The position numbers and the translations under genes are program-made. The notes under the pieces are model-generated. The model did no database searches, was not told the origin of the DNA, and saw only the letters and a program-made list of their open reading frames with translations. This document shows positions 18,301 to 26,729 of a stretch of DNA of 64,000 nt, piece after piece. This DNA is from G965216695 sp965216695 (GTDB lineage Bacteria; Pseudomonadota; Gammaproteobacteria; Pseudomonadales; Azotimanducaceae): NCBI GenBank assembly GCA_965216695.1, contig OZ244212.1, positions 4,898,001 through 4,962,000 on the forward strand, in the 5' to 3' direction. The first letter of the stretch is position 1, and each line of letters begins with the position of its first letter.

Positions 18301-18789
18301 ACCGCTTTGCTCCAACCGGCTGCGTTCGGTGTGGGCGTCGAATCGTTCGCCAACGCCCAGCGAGAACGATCGGCCGCGCACGAAGTCTGGCGGAGCCAGC
18401 TTCTGCAGAAGCGCCCGGATGGGCACAACCACAATCGGCGTCCTCAGCTTAGGCAACTCGTCCAGCGTGCGCAGACGTTCGGACACGATGTCCTCGTGCG
18501 GGCTGAACGCGTCGTACGCCAGCGTTTCCCAGTCCGGAAGGGTCACGCAGGTCAGCGCTTCCTGCCCGTGGGCCTCGAGGTCCCACCAGCGCAGTTCCGC
18601 GAGCATGTGTTCGGTTTCGGCGCTGTCGGCGGTAACCACGAGAATAGCGCCGGAGGAGGCCGCGGACGTCGCGTGCGCATAGGCCCGAATTGCAAGGGCC
18701 GCGGCACTCCCGGGCAATCCGCTCCAGGTCTGGCGCTCGCCGGGCTGAATGTCGATGGGGGCTTCTAGCAGCCTGGCCGCGTTGGTCAT
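15301..18789 (-). CDS. mfd: Transcription-repair coupling factor Mfd
   Basis: 1162 residues from the ATG at 18789; E. coli Mfd has 1148. In order: UvrB-homology region near the N-terminus (LPDWETLAYDAFSPHEDIVSERL, then GYRAVDVVHRAGEFAIRG), the RNA-polymerase-interaction domain (VVHMEHGIGRYRGLTTLEI, YVPVTSLQLISRYAG), the RecG-like translocase with Walker A (ICGDVGFGKTEVAM), the DEEH box (LVIIDEEHRFGVRQKERLK), TATPIPRTL and QLRGRVGRSHRQAYAYL, and the C-terminal TRCF domain. It removes stalled RNA polymerase at lesions and recruits UvrA. It is followed by csiV and is divergent from the protease at 18850. Confidence 0.97.
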   Translation of the reverse strand: MTNAARLLEAPIDIQPGERQTWSGLPGSAAALAIRAYAHATSAASSGAILVVTADSAETEHMLAELRWWDLEAHGQEALTCVTLPDWETLAYDAFSPHEDIVSERLRTLDELPKLRTPIVVVPIRALLQKLAPPDFVRGRSFSLGVGERFDAHTERSRLEQSGYRAVDVVHRAGEFAIRGALMDIFPMGAETAIRIDLFDDEIESLRVFDPSTQRTIDRLDSIRLLPAKEFPLDPDAIAQFKDRWHRTFDADIRRCSVYQDVSHGLAPGGIEYFQPLFFEAMGTLFDYLPDIRCVFRTSDLERGSEDVWHDVVARYESLRHDTERPILHPDALFLRTNDLLSHLKPLRNITLAPDGPHRHDFGMTPLPDLAPTSRTDPFAKLRELNDDSHGHALVLAESPGRAEILADSLRTAGIANTPVDHVATLLSAEAKRVGIAVAPNMRGFVAPSLAVIPEFEFAGQKTTSRTRDPRSLVDPDKIIRNLTELREGAPVVHMEHGIGRYRGLTTLEIDGNTYELLVLEYADEATLYVPVTSLQLISRYAGADEALAPLHRLGSDQWEKAKRKAAEQARDAAAELLDVYARRQARTAFQFELPADDYARFAADFQFALTADQERAIDDCIDDLCSPNATDRLICGDVGFGKTEVAMRAAFVAAQNSRQVAILVPTTLLAQQHFDTFRDRFAGWPVQIDLMSRLRTTGENDEVLARLRRGATDIVIGTHKLLAEQTQFKNLGLVIIDEEHRFGVRQKERLKSLRAEVDVITLTATPIPRTLNLAVSGLRDLSIIATPPARRLAIQTFVQPYRRHVVREAIARELARGGQVFYLHNEVRTIESCARAIADAVPEARTGIGHGQMPKHDLEHVMADFYHRQINVLVCTTIIENGIDVPNANTIVIERADKFGLAQLHQLRGRVGRSHRQAYAYLLTPEPKAMTADAQKRLEAISEAGDLGVGFTLATHDLEIRGAGELLGEEQSGQIQSIGFSLYMELLDRAVQAIRAGVEPDIDSPLEPTNKEVNLHSSALIDATYLPDVHTRLLLYKRISNAADAGALDDLRAEMIDRFGALPEATQRLFRISGLKLETAALNIVRLDLGEHGGKLEFAENTSVDPLAVVNLIQSAPSTYRMDGAATIRITSTLPDFETRMAFAQDLLARLRPTASIARAS

Positions 18790-18849
18790 GGAGTGCGTTT
18801 CAAAATCGAAGGTTGGTGGTCGGCGCGCAGGATTGGGTATTCTACCCGT

Positions 18850-19935
18850 ATGCAACGTCGAGCCGAAGGAAATGCGTCCGTGCACCTGGGGTGGGTACTC
18901 GTCGCGGTGTTGAGTTTTGCGCTTGGCATAGCGGTGGGTACGCAACGGGCGGAACCGCCCCCACCGGCACCGGTCGTGCACACGATCGAGCGGGTGCCTG
19001 CTGCCGAACCGCCACCTCCCGAAGATCCACTGCAGGCTCCGCTGGCCGCAGGTGATTGGGCTGCCGCTATTGCGTGGGTCGACGCTGCCGGCACGCCGGA
19101 AGATCGAAGCGCCCGACAGCGTCGTCTGGCTGACGGTGCTGCCCGACTCGCGGAAACGGGCCAGATGCATGAAGCGGCCGAGCTGCTAGCGCGATATGCC
19201 GATGCGCGAGCGGACGCGGCGCCGGTCGTGTTTCAGCTGGTTGAGTACTACCGCCAGCTGGACCGCAGCGACGAGGCGATTGAACCGCTGCTCGCGCTGT
19301 TAGCCTACCCGCCGAGCGATGCCGCAGCGAGGGAGGGTCGAAGGCAGCTGGACGAGATCATTTATCAACTGCACCAACACATTCTCGACGACAGTGGTCC
19401 GGAAGCATTGGTAACGTTTTACGAATCGCTGAGCGCCCGCGAACCCAGCTACGACGGACATCGCGCGGGTCTGGTACTCGCGCTCCTCGCGGCGGGCGAA
19501 CTCGAACGGGCGGCTCGTGAACTGCGCACGGTGGGCTATAACGGTGTGTCGATCGAACAACTCGAGGATCTGGAACGGGCCGTGTCGCTCGCGTCCGCCG
19601 GCGGCGTGCTCGAGCGACGGGGTGGGTCTATATTCGCGGGTGTCGACATCGATGGCCTGCCATTCGAATTGATCGTTGATACCGGAGCCACCAGAACGGC
19701 GCTTGCGCCCGATGTCCTGGACCGGGTCGGTGCCGTCGACCTCGGACGACGGCTATCCGTGCAGACGGCAAACGGTGTTGTAGATGCGCCCGCGTTCGAG
19801 GTGATTGACGTGCGCGTCGGCGCAGTCGCCGTCGATCGGCTCACCGTGCTGCAACTCGACGGGTTGCCGCACGGCATCGATGGCCTGCTTGGCATGGATG
19901 TGCTCACCCAGCTCGATGAGCTGGTGCTTCCCTAA
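18850..19935 (+). CDS. Membrane-anchored retropepsin-like aspartic protease with helical repeats
   Basis: 361 residues from the ATG at 18850. One N-terminal membrane helix (LGWVLVAVLSFALGIAVG) is followed by a proline-rich linker (RAEPPPPAPV). A helical, TPR-like region covers residues about 65-240. The C-terminal domain has the single-lobe aspartic protease motif ELIVDTGATRTAL (D-T-G-A, active Asp) and the later IDGLLGMDVL (the I-D-G-L-L-G-M-x-x-L flap/helix pattern). The retropepsin part would work as a dimer. The domain should face the periplasm given the anchor. It is divergent from mfd with only about 60 bases between starts. The substrate is unknown. Confidence 0.82.
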   Translation: MQRRAEGNASVHLGWVLVAVLSFALGIAVGTQRAEPPPPAPVVHTIERVPAAEPPPPEDPLQAPLAAGDWAAAIAWVDAAGTPEDRSARQRRLADGAARLAETGQMHEAAELLARYADARADAAPVVFQLVEYYRQLDRSDEAIEPLLALLAYPPSDAAAREGRRQLDEIIYQLHQHILDDSGPEALVTFYESLSAREPSYDGHRAGLVLALLAAGELERAARELRTVGYNGVSIEQLEDLERAVSLASAGGVLERRGGSIFAGVDIDGLPFELIVDTGATRTALAPDVLDRVGAVDLGRRLSVQTANGVVDAPAFEVIDVRVGAVAVDRLTVLQLDGLPHGIDGLLGMDVLTQLDELVLP

Positions 19936-20280
19936 TCAGTTTTCAGTTGTGCGCTCAGCGTTAGCGCTACGTCACGCTGCGTGGGCGAAAAGGATGGTCA
20001 AGGCATGCGGAACGCGCTAGAGTTCGGCCCCACATCGTTCGGCAAGTGAAAACTGTAGTAGCACCAGACGTTTACCAGATCTGCGATGTATCACGATGTC
20101 AGTTGCAGCAGCGCTCAGCGCTCCGCCGATACGCGACTGCATGCATCATGCGCACCCTATCCCAAACCGGTTGCGCGGACGGTGTAGGCGTCGTTCCTCA
20201 GAGTCCCGGTGCGAACCCCGCCACAGTCTCTCGCGGGGCAGCGATGTAATGAACGGAAACGACGGAAAACACGGACAGCG
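19936..20280. other. Intergenic stretch upstream of the oxidoreductase cluster
   Basis: 345 bases with no convincing gene. It contains a short inverted repeat, CCCCGC with GCGGGG at 20216-20238, not followed by a T-run, and a GGTGCGAACC segment before it that recalls part of a cobalamin riboswitch but lacks the rest. The leader for the gene at 20281 must come from here. No clear sigma70 promoter was found by eye. Confidence 0.5.
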
Positions 20281-22062
20281 ATGAAACCAACCAACGTTTT
20301 CGATCCGGACTACTTCCACAAAGTGGTCGACTGCCAGTGGGCTTGCCCGGCGCATACGCCGGTGCCGGAGTACATCCGTCTGATCGCCCAGCAGAGATAC
20401 ACGGAAGCGTACATGCTCAACTGGGACTCGAATGTGTTCCCGGGCATACTCGGTCGCACGTGCGACCGCCCGTGCGAGCCTGCGTGCCGGCGTGGCAGGA
20501 CCGAGGAACAACCGGTGGCGATCTGTCGCCTGAAACGGGTTGCGGCCGACAACAAAGGGGATATCGCTCCCTTCCTACCAAAAGTACCCACAGCCAAGAA
20601 CGGTAAGCGTGTCGCGTTGCTGGGTGCGGGTCCGGCGTCCCTGGCTGTGGCCCGCGATCTGCTTCCACTGGGGTATACCGTGGATCTCTTCGAAAAAGAT
20701 CCCGCCGGCGGCGGGATGATGCGGAGCCAGATTCCGGCGTTCCGGCTGCCGGCGGAGGTGCTGGAAGAAGAAGTCGACCTGATCCTCGATATGGGCGTGA
20801 ACACCAATTTCGGGTACGAAATCTCGAGCATGAAAGCCATGCTCGACATGGACTACGACGCCTACTTCGTGGGTACTGGCGCACCCCGGGGCCGGGATCT
20901 GGATTTGCCCGGCCGTCAGGAAGTGGACGCACACATCTCGATCGGTATCGACTGGTTGTCCAGCGTAGCGTTCGGTCACACGACATCTATATCCGGCAAG
21001 GTCATTGTGCTTGGTGGCGGCAACACGGCCATGGACTGTTGCCGAACGTCGCTGCGGCTGGGCGCGGAGTCCGTCACCGTGATCGTGCGTTCTGCGTTCG
21101 AGGTGATGAAAGCCTCGGACTGGGAAAAAGACGACGCGATGGCCGAAGGCATTCCAATCATCAACAACCGGCCACCCAAAGAGTTTGTTCACGAAAACGG
21201 CAAACTCAAGGGCATTCTGTTCGAGTGCGTCAGGCCGGTTAAGGGTGACGATGGCCGTTTGCGGTACGAACCGAGCGGCGAACCGGACGTGTTCGTGGAG
21301 GCCGATCACGTTCTGATGGCAATCGGCCAGGAAAACCACTGCCCGTGGATCGAACGCGACATTGGTATCGAGTTCGACAAGTGGGATTGCCCGGTGCTCG
21401 ATCCGGTTACGTTTCAATCTCAGCACCCGAAAGTGTTCTTCGGTGGCGACTCGGCCTTTGGTCCCGAAAACATCATCTGGGCCTCCGCGCACGCGCACCA
21501 GGCAGCCATATCGATTCATCTTTTCTGTCAGGGCAAAGACTTGAAGGCCGACCGGCCCCCCGAAAACGTGAATCTGATCAGCACGAAGATGGGCGTGCAC
21601 GAATGGAGTTACGATGCCGAACACGATCCGGCCGAACGCTTCCTCGTCCCCCATGTGGACAAGGACATTGCAACGAAACACCTGAAGGTGGAAGTCGAGC
21701 TCGGGTTCGACCAGGAGCTCGGCGCGGGCGAGGCTCAGCGTTGTCTGAACTGCGATGTGCAGACCGTATTCACCGAGAATCTGTGCATCGAGTGTGACGC
21801 CTGTGTAGACATCTGCCCGATGGACTGCATTACGTTCACCGAAAATGACGAAGAGGAGGCGTTACGCCTCGACCTGACCGCGCCCGCCACCAATTCGGAG
21901 CAGGACCTGTACGTGTCCGAGCATCTGAAAACGGGAAGAGTCATGGTCAAGGATGAGGACGTGTGCCTGCACTGCGGACTGTGTGCTGAACGGTGCCCCA
22001 CCAACGCTTGGGATATGCAGCGATCGGTGGTCCACGTACCGCAACTGGGGTCGTACGCTTAA
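20281..22062 (+). CDS. NAD(P)H/FAD/Fe-S subunit of 2-oxoacid oxidoreductase (GltD-like with C-terminal ferredoxin)
   Basis: 593 residues. The N-terminus holds cysteine pairs typical of GltD-like proteins (C18, C22 and C61, C65, C69 in CDRPCEPACRRG). The FAD site is VALLGAGPASLAVARDL (about 111-127), and the NAD(P) site is VIVLGGGNTAMDCCRTSLRLGA (about 243-264). The C-terminal 70 residues carry two [4Fe-4S] ferredoxin motifs (CIECDACVDICPMDC and CLHCGLCAERCP). This combination moves electrons between NAD(P)H and ferredoxin-level clusters. It is one base ahead of korA, so the three genes form one transcription unit. A third subunit of this type was described for the 2-oxoglutarate oxidoreductase (KorC) of Thauera aromatica, from memory. 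It could be misread as glutamate synthase small subunit; no gltB is near. Confidence 0.85.
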   Translation: MKPTNVFDPDYFHKVVDCQWACPAHTPVPEYIRLIAQQRYTEAYMLNWDSNVFPGILGRTCDRPCEPACRRGRTEEQPVAICRLKRVAADNKGDIAPFLPKVPTAKNGKRVALLGAGPASLAVARDLLPLGYTVDLFEKDPAGGGMMRSQIPAFRLPAEVLEEEVDLILDMGVNTNFGYEISSMKAMLDMDYDAYFVGTGAPRGRDLDLPGRQEVDAHISIGIDWLSSVAFGHTTSISGKVIVLGGGNTAMDCCRTSLRLGAESVTVIVRSAFEVMKASDWEKDDAMAEGIPIINNRPPKEFVHENGKLKGILFECVRPVKGDDGRLRYEPSGEPDVFVEADHVLMAIGQENHCPWIERDIGIEFDKWDCPVLDPVTFQSQHPKVFFGGDSAFGPENIIWASAHAHQAAISIHLFCQGKDLKADRPPENVNLISTKMGVHEWSYDAEHDPAERFLVPHVDKDIATKHLKVEVELGFDQELGAGEAQRCLNCDVQTVFTENLCIECDACVDICPMDCITFTENDEEEALRLDLTAPATNSEQDLYVSEHLKTGRVMVKDEDVCLHCGLCAERCPTNAWDMQRSVVHVPQLGSYA

Positions 22063-22063
22063 A

Positions 22064-23887
22064 ATGGACGTTACCTACAACGACTTCGTCATTAAGTTCG
22101 CCAACGTGAATGGCTCGGGCTCGGCGAGCGCCAACGGCATGTTTGCGAAAGCGCTGTTTCGAATGGGTATCCCGGTTGGTACACGTAACATTTTCCCGTC
22201 GAACATTCAGGGACTCCCCACCTGGTTCGAGGTGCGGGTAAGCGAGCGTGGATACCTCGGGCGCCGGGAAGGCGTGGACCTGATGGTGGCGATGAACGCG
22301 GAAACCTACGTAGAGGACGTGGCCGAGATTCGCCCGGGCGGCTATCTGCTGTACGACAACTCCAAGCCGCTCGATCCCGCGTTGCGTCGCAGTGACGTGA
22401 ACGAGATCGGAATTCCGATCGCCACGATGCTGCTTTCCGAATTCAGCGACCCCAAGCAACGCAGCCTGTTCAAGAACATCACCTACCTTGGGGCACTATC
22501 TGCGCTGCTCGAGATCGAGTTCGACGTAATCACCGGCATGGTATCGACGCAGTACAAGGGTAAGGACGCGCTGATCGCCCCCAACATTCATGCGCTGGAG
22601 TTGGGCCGACACTACGCTCAGAACTACCTGGACTGCCCGCTGCCGATCCGGGTCCGTCGCTCTGACGAGGTAGGCGACCGGATTATGATCGACGGCAACG
22701 CCGCGGCTGCACTCGGAGCGCTCTACGGCGGTGCGACGGTTTGTGCCTGGTATCCGATTACGCCGTCAACATCGCTTGCCGAAGCGTTCGAGCGGTACGC
22801 GAACCAACTGCGGCGCGATGCGGACGGCAAGCGTCGGTTTGCGATCGTGCAGGCCGAGGACGAACTGTCGGCCATCGGCATTGTGATCGGCGCCGGTTGG
22901 AACGGCGCGCGGTCTTTTACCGCAACCAGCGGGCCGGGTGTGTCGTTGATGAGCGAGTTTCTCGGGCTCGCCTACTTCGCTGAAATCCCGGCGCTGCTGT
23001 TCGACATTCAGCGGGCGGGACCGTCGACGGGGATGCCAACGCGGACCCAACAGAGCGACCTGTTGAGTGCGGCATATGCATCGCACGGTGACACCAAGCA
23101 TGTGGTGCTGTTCCCATCGACACCGAAAGAATGCTTCGAGTTCGCCGCGGATGGATTGGACCTGGCCGATCGACTGCAAACGCCGATCATCGTACTCAGC
23201 GACCTCGAGCTCGGGATGAACGATAATCTGTCCGAGCCGTTCGTATGGGACGATGCCCGAACATACGATCGCGGTAAGGTACTGGACGCGGACGCCCTCG
23301 AACGGGTTGAACGCTTTGGTCGCTACCTGGACGTGGACGGTGATGGTGTTGGCTACCGCACGTACCCGGGAACGCATCCGTCGAAAGGCGCGTTTTTCAC
23401 ACGTGGAACGTCCCGGGATGAGTACGCCGCCTATACCGAATCCCCCGATGCGTACGTGGACAACATGAAGCGCCTGGAACTCAAGTGGCGGACTGCCGCA
23501 GGACTGGTCCCGGCGGCGGAGATCGACGACCAGAAACGGCCGGTGGGAATCCTCTATTACGGGACGACGGCGCTGCCGATGCCCGAAGCATTGGATCGGC
23601 TTGGCGAAGACGGCATCGCGCTGGACACGTGCCGGGTACGGGCGTTCCCGTTCGGTAGTGAGGTCGAACGTTTTGTAAGCGGACACGAAGCGGTTTTCGT
23701 CGTAGAACAGAACCGCGACGCTCAGATGAAGTCGCTTCTGGTCAACGAACTGCAGATCGATCCGAACCGCTTGATCTCGATTCTGTACTATGGCGGATTG
23801 TCCATTTCCGCCGATACGATTCAGCAACAGGTGGCCGCGCACTACGCCCAGCGGAAGTGGCCGCGGTTGTCGGAGGTTGGCGCATGA
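22064..23887 (+). CDS. korA: 2-oxoacid:ferredoxin oxidoreductase, fused gamma-alpha subunit
   Basis: 607 residues from the ATG at 22064. The gamma domain comes first (about 1-190: KFANVNGSGSASANGMFAKAL, later YKGKDALIAPNIHALELG). The alpha domain then opens with CAWYPITPSTSLAEAFERY, the YPITP-S motif of the family, followed by AIGIVIGAGWNGARSFTATSGPGVSLMSEFLGLAYFAEIPALLFDIQRAGPSTGMPTRTQQSDL broken by no gap. This is the standard fused layout for 2-oxoglutarate/2-oxoisovalerate-type enzymes. The complex oxidatively decarboxylates a 2-oxoacid to the acyl-CoA with reduction of ferredoxin. The stop overlaps the korB start (ATGA). The exact 2-oxoacid cannot be fixed by eye; 2-oxoglutarate is the best guess. 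Confidence 0.87.
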   Translation: MDVTYNDFVIKFANVNGSGSASANGMFAKALFRMGIPVGTRNIFPSNIQGLPTWFEVRVSERGYLGRREGVDLMVAMNAETYVEDVAEIRPGGYLLYDNSKPLDPALRRSDVNEIGIPIATMLLSEFSDPKQRSLFKNITYLGALSALLEIEFDVITGMVSTQYKGKDALIAPNIHALELGRHYAQNYLDCPLPIRVRRSDEVGDRIMIDGNAAAALGALYGGATVCAWYPITPSTSLAEAFERYANQLRRDADGKRRFAIVQAEDELSAIGIVIGAGWNGARSFTATSGPGVSLMSEFLGLAYFAEIPALLFDIQRAGPSTGMPTRTQQSDLLSAAYASHGDTKHVVLFPSTPKECFEFAADGLDLADRLQTPIIVLSDLELGMNDNLSEPFVWDDARTYDRGKVLDADALERVERFGRYLDVDGDGVGYRTYPGTHPSKGAFFTRGTSRDEYAAYTESPDAYVDNMKRLELKWRTAAGLVPAAEIDDQKRPVGILYYGTTALPMPEALDRLGEDGIALDTCRVRAFPFGSEVERFVSGHEAVFVVEQNRDAQMKSLLVNELQIDPNRLISILYYGGLSISADTIQQQVAAHYAQRKWPRLSEVGA

Positions 23888-24939
23888 CGTTCGTTACCAA
23901 GCCACGTGTTCATCATCCCAAACTGCCGGTTAACGACCTCGGACTCACGCGTCGTGACTACGAGGGAACCGTTTCGACGCTATGTGCCGGGTGCGGCCAT
24001 GATTCGGTGAGCGCGGCCCTTGTACAAGCCTGTGCCGAGTTGTCGATTCCGCCGCATCGCTTCGCGAAGGTTTCGGGTATTGGTTGTTCGTCGAAAACGC
24101 CCTCGTACTTTCTCGGCAAAAGTCACGGATTGAATTCCGTACACGGTCGGATGCCGAGCGTCACCACGGGTGCCAATCTCGCCAATCGAGATCTGTTCTG
24201 CGTGGGCGTGTCTGGCGATGGCGATTCGGCATCGATCGGGCTCGGGCAGTTTGCCCACATCGTCCGGCGTCGTATCAACATGCTCTACATCGTTGACAAC
24301 AACGGGACCTACGGATTGACCAAGGGCCAGTTTTCGGCAACGAACGACCGCGGCTCGACAAGCAAGAAGGGCGTTCCGAATCTCTACGAACCAATCGACC
24401 TGGTCAGCCTCGCGCTGCAGGTGGGCGCCACCTTTGTCGCCCGGAGCTTCTCGGGTGACAAGCGCCAGCTGGTGCCCCTTATGAAGGCAGGCATCATGCA
24501 TCCTGGGTTTGCGTTCATCGACGTGGTTTCGCCCTGTGTGGCGTTCAACAACCACGAAGGCTCGACCAAGAGCTACGAGTATGTGCGTGGACACAGCGGC
24601 AGCGTCGTTACCGCCGACTACGTCGCCGGTGCCGAGGAAATCACCGCAGATTACGAACCGGGCACAGTGGAAGACGTTGGCATGCCGGATGGGTCGACGT
24701 TGCGGCTGCGAAAGTTGGCCACCGACTTCGACCCGCAGGATCGGATCGGTGCGCTGGAGTACGTGCAACGGGCCCAGGCCGCCGGGGAAGTGGTCACGGG
24801 TCTTCTCTATGTGGATTCCAACGCGTCAGACTGTCACTCGATTCTCAACACGATAGAGAAGCCATTGAATGCGCTCGGGGAGGAGGATCTGTGTCCCGGC
24901 TCGGACGCGCTGGAGAAGATCAACGCCTCGTTGCGTTAA
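23884..24939 (+). CDS. korB: 2-oxoacid:ferredoxin oxidoreductase, beta subunit
   Basis: 351 residues from the ATG at 23884, overlapping korA by 4 bases. It has the cluster-binding LCAGCGHDSVSAAL (C34, C37) and GIGCSSKTP cysteines. The thiamine diphosphate/Mg motif follows: GVSGDGDSASIGLGQF, then MLYIVDNNGTYGLTKGQFSAT, fitting G-D-G-D...N-N. A later SPCVAFNNHEG supplies another cluster cysteine. With korA and the FAD/Fe-S subunit it forms a complete three-gene complex in the cytoplasm. Length is typical for the branch with a C-terminal extension. Confidence 0.9.
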   Translation: MTFVTKPRVHHPKLPVNDLGLTRRDYEGTVSTLCAGCGHDSVSAALVQACAELSIPPHRFAKVSGIGCSSKTPSYFLGKSHGLNSVHGRMPSVTTGANLANRDLFCVGVSGDGDSASIGLGQFAHIVRRRINMLYIVDNNGTYGLTKGQFSATNDRGSTSKKGVPNLYEPIDLVSLALQVGATFVARSFSGDKRQLVPLMKAGIMHPGFAFIDVVSPCVAFNNHEGSTKSYEYVRGHSGSVVTADYVAGAEEITADYEPGTVEDVGMPDGSTLRLRKLATDFDPQDRIGALEYVQRAQAAGEVVTGLLYVDSNASDCHSILNTIEKPLNALGEEDLCPGSDALEKINASLR

Positions 24940-25217
24940 GGGCGCGTCAAACTGCGCCTGACACCACCGGCGGTCGCGAAATGTAACGGCCGGCGTTAAG
25001 TTCGACTGTGTCACGGCCGTAGCGGGCGAAAGCCACGGTTTTCTTGCGGGCATCACCCTAAACTCGGATAATGCGCGCGCCTTGTGGGATGGCCGTCACC
25101 CTTTCTAAGTGCGCTGTATGTACGTCGGATCGCTGCGTCCGATCCGGTTCGATGAAGGACCGGGGCCTGCAATGGTTCTGCCGGAATAGAATTGCCAACG
25201 GAAGACAAGGAAACGCT

Positions 25218-26687
25218 GTGGCACTACCCAGTCTCGACGATTATTTTCCCGATTGGAAAGAACGTGAAGCGCTCGCGGAGGCGATGATTCCGATCATCGG
25301 CCAGCTCTACCGCCGAAATGTGGTCACGTACTGTTATGGCCGAGCGCTGTACAACCAGAGCGTTACCGCGCTGATGAAAGCGCATCGCTATGTCCGTCAG
25401 GTCGCGAAGAACGAGCTGTCGGAGTTTGAGAGCTATCCTATTCTGGAGGCGCTGTCGCACCTGGACCTCGGGCCGTCGCATATCGATGTAGGCAAGCTCG
25501 CATTACGCTTCATGGAAGAGAGCGAAACCAGCGAGATTACCGCTCTGGAATTTGTTACGCGTGAGTGCAACGGTGTGATCGGTCGTCATGTGCCGCCGCT
25601 TGCGCATCCGCAAGACATTGTGCTGTACGGGTTCGGTCGGATCGGGCGCTTGCTGGCGCGACTGCTGATCGAGAAAACCGGTGGCGGGCAACAGCTCGTG
25701 CTGCGGGCGATTGTCGTGCGTAAAGCCGGGGATGACGACCTGATCAAGCGCGCAAGCCTACTGCGGCGTGATTCCGTGCACGGGTCGTTTCAGGGGACGA
25801 TACGGGTAGACGAAGAGAACAACTGCATCATCGCCAACGGCAACGTAATTCGCGTGATCTACAGCGACGGGCCGGATACGGTGGACTACGAATCGTACGG
25901 GATCCAGAACGCAATCATCATCGACAACACCGGTGCCTGGCGCACGCTCGAGGCGCTGGGTAGACATGTGGAATCCAAAGGAGCTTCGAAGGTCATTCTA
26001 ACCGCGCCGGGCAAAGGCGCGATGAAAAACATCGTGTCCGGAGTCAATTCCGGCGACCTGGAGCCCACAGATAGCGTGGTGGCTGCGGCATCGTGTACGA
26101 CCAACGCGGTTGTACCGGTATTCAAGGCGATGCACGATCACTTCGAGATTCTGGATGGCCACATGGAGACGGTGCATGCCTATACCAACGACCAGAATCT
26201 GATCGACAACTATCACAAAAAGAATCGCCGCGGTCGTGGGGCGCCGTTGAACATGGTGATCACCGAAACCGGCGCGTCTACCGCGGTGACCAAGCTGTTG
26301 CCTGAGCTCGACGGCCGGTTGACGGGAAATGCGATCCGGGTGCCGACGCCGGATGTTTCGCTCGCGATTCTGAACCTGCGGTTGGGTCGATCAACGACGC
26401 TCGAGGAAGTGAACGAGTACCTTCGCGATGTGGCGTTGCACTCGGATCTGCAGCGGCAGATCGATTTTACGATGTCCCCTGACGTGGTTTCTTCGGACTT
26501 TGTAGGCAATCGGCATGCGTGCATCATCGACGGCGGCGCGACGCTGGTGAAAGACAATCGTGTGGTGCTGTACGTGTGGTATGACAACGAGTTTGGCTAC
26601 GCCTGTCAGGTAGTACGCGTTGTGCAGAGGTGGGCGGGTATTTCGTATCCGCTGATTCCCAAAGACACCGTAAAACTCGGCTTCTGA
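25218..26687 (+). CDS. gap: Glyceraldehyde-3-phosphate dehydrogenase, long form
   Basis: 489 residues from a GTG at 25218 (an AAGG lies upstream). The N-terminal about 125 residues are an extra helical domain that ordinary 335-residue GAPDHs lack. The Rossmann NAD site begins at VLYGFGRIGRLLARLLIE. The catalytic cysteine is in AAASCTTNAVVPVFKAM, and the end has VLYVWYDNEFGYACQVVRVV. It interconverts glyceraldehyde-3-phosphate and 1,3-bisphosphoglycerate. The long form is the one found beside mfd and nqr in Pseudomonas, from memory, and is often credited with gluconeogenic use. It is monocistronic as far as visible; nqr has its own promoter. Confidence 0.93.
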   Translation: MALPSLDDYFPDWKEREALAEAMIPIIGQLYRRNVVTYCYGRALYNQSVTALMKAHRYVRQVAKNELSEFESYPILEALSHLDLGPSHIDVGKLALRFMEESETSEITALEFVTRECNGVIGRHVPPLAHPQDIVLYGFGRIGRLLARLLIEKTGGGQQLVLRAIVVRKAGDDDLIKRASLLRRDSVHGSFQGTIRVDEENNCIIANGNVIRVIYSDGPDTVDYESYGIQNAIIIDNTGAWRTLEALGRHVESKGASKVILTAPGKGAMKNIVSGVNSGDLEPTDSVVAAASCTTNAVVPVFKAMHDHFEILDGHMETVHAYTNDQNLIDNYHKKNRRGRGAPLNMVITETGASTAVTKLLPELDGRLTGNAIRVPTPDVSLAILNLRLGRSTTLEEVNEYLRDVALHSDLQRQIDFTMSPDVVSSDFVGNRHACIIDGGATLVKDNRVVLYVWYDNEFGYACQVVRVVQRWAGISYPLIPKDTVKLGF

Positions 26688-26700
26688 TCGACGAAGATCG

Positions 26701-26729
26701 TTGGCATTGCGCCGAGGCGACACTATAAT
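26701..26729 (+). promoter_or_regulatory. Sigma70 promoter of the nqr operon
   Basis: TTGGCA at 26701-26706 and a perfect TATAAT at 26724-26729 with a 17-base spacer, immediately after the gap stop and reading toward nqrA. It is the best core promoter seen in the window. The start of transcription would be near 26736. Confidence 0.8.

Noticed and set aside
20195..20240. Cobalamin-riboswitch-like GGTGCGAACC followed by GCCAC and a GC-rich hairpin
   Set aside because: The remaining conserved blocks and the approximately 200-nt architecture are missing, and the downstream gene is not a cobalamin gene.
20281..22062. Annotation as glutamate synthase small subunit (GltD)
   Set aside because: The C-terminal two-cluster ferredoxin and the one-base linkage to 2-oxoacid oxidoreductase subunits fit an electron-transfer subunit better, and no gltB is close.
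24940..25217. Upstream extension of the long-form GAPDH to an ATG at 25071
   Set aside because: The added 49 residues show no family-like content, whereas GTG at 25218 is preceded by AAGG and gives the usual N-terminus (ALPSLDDYF).
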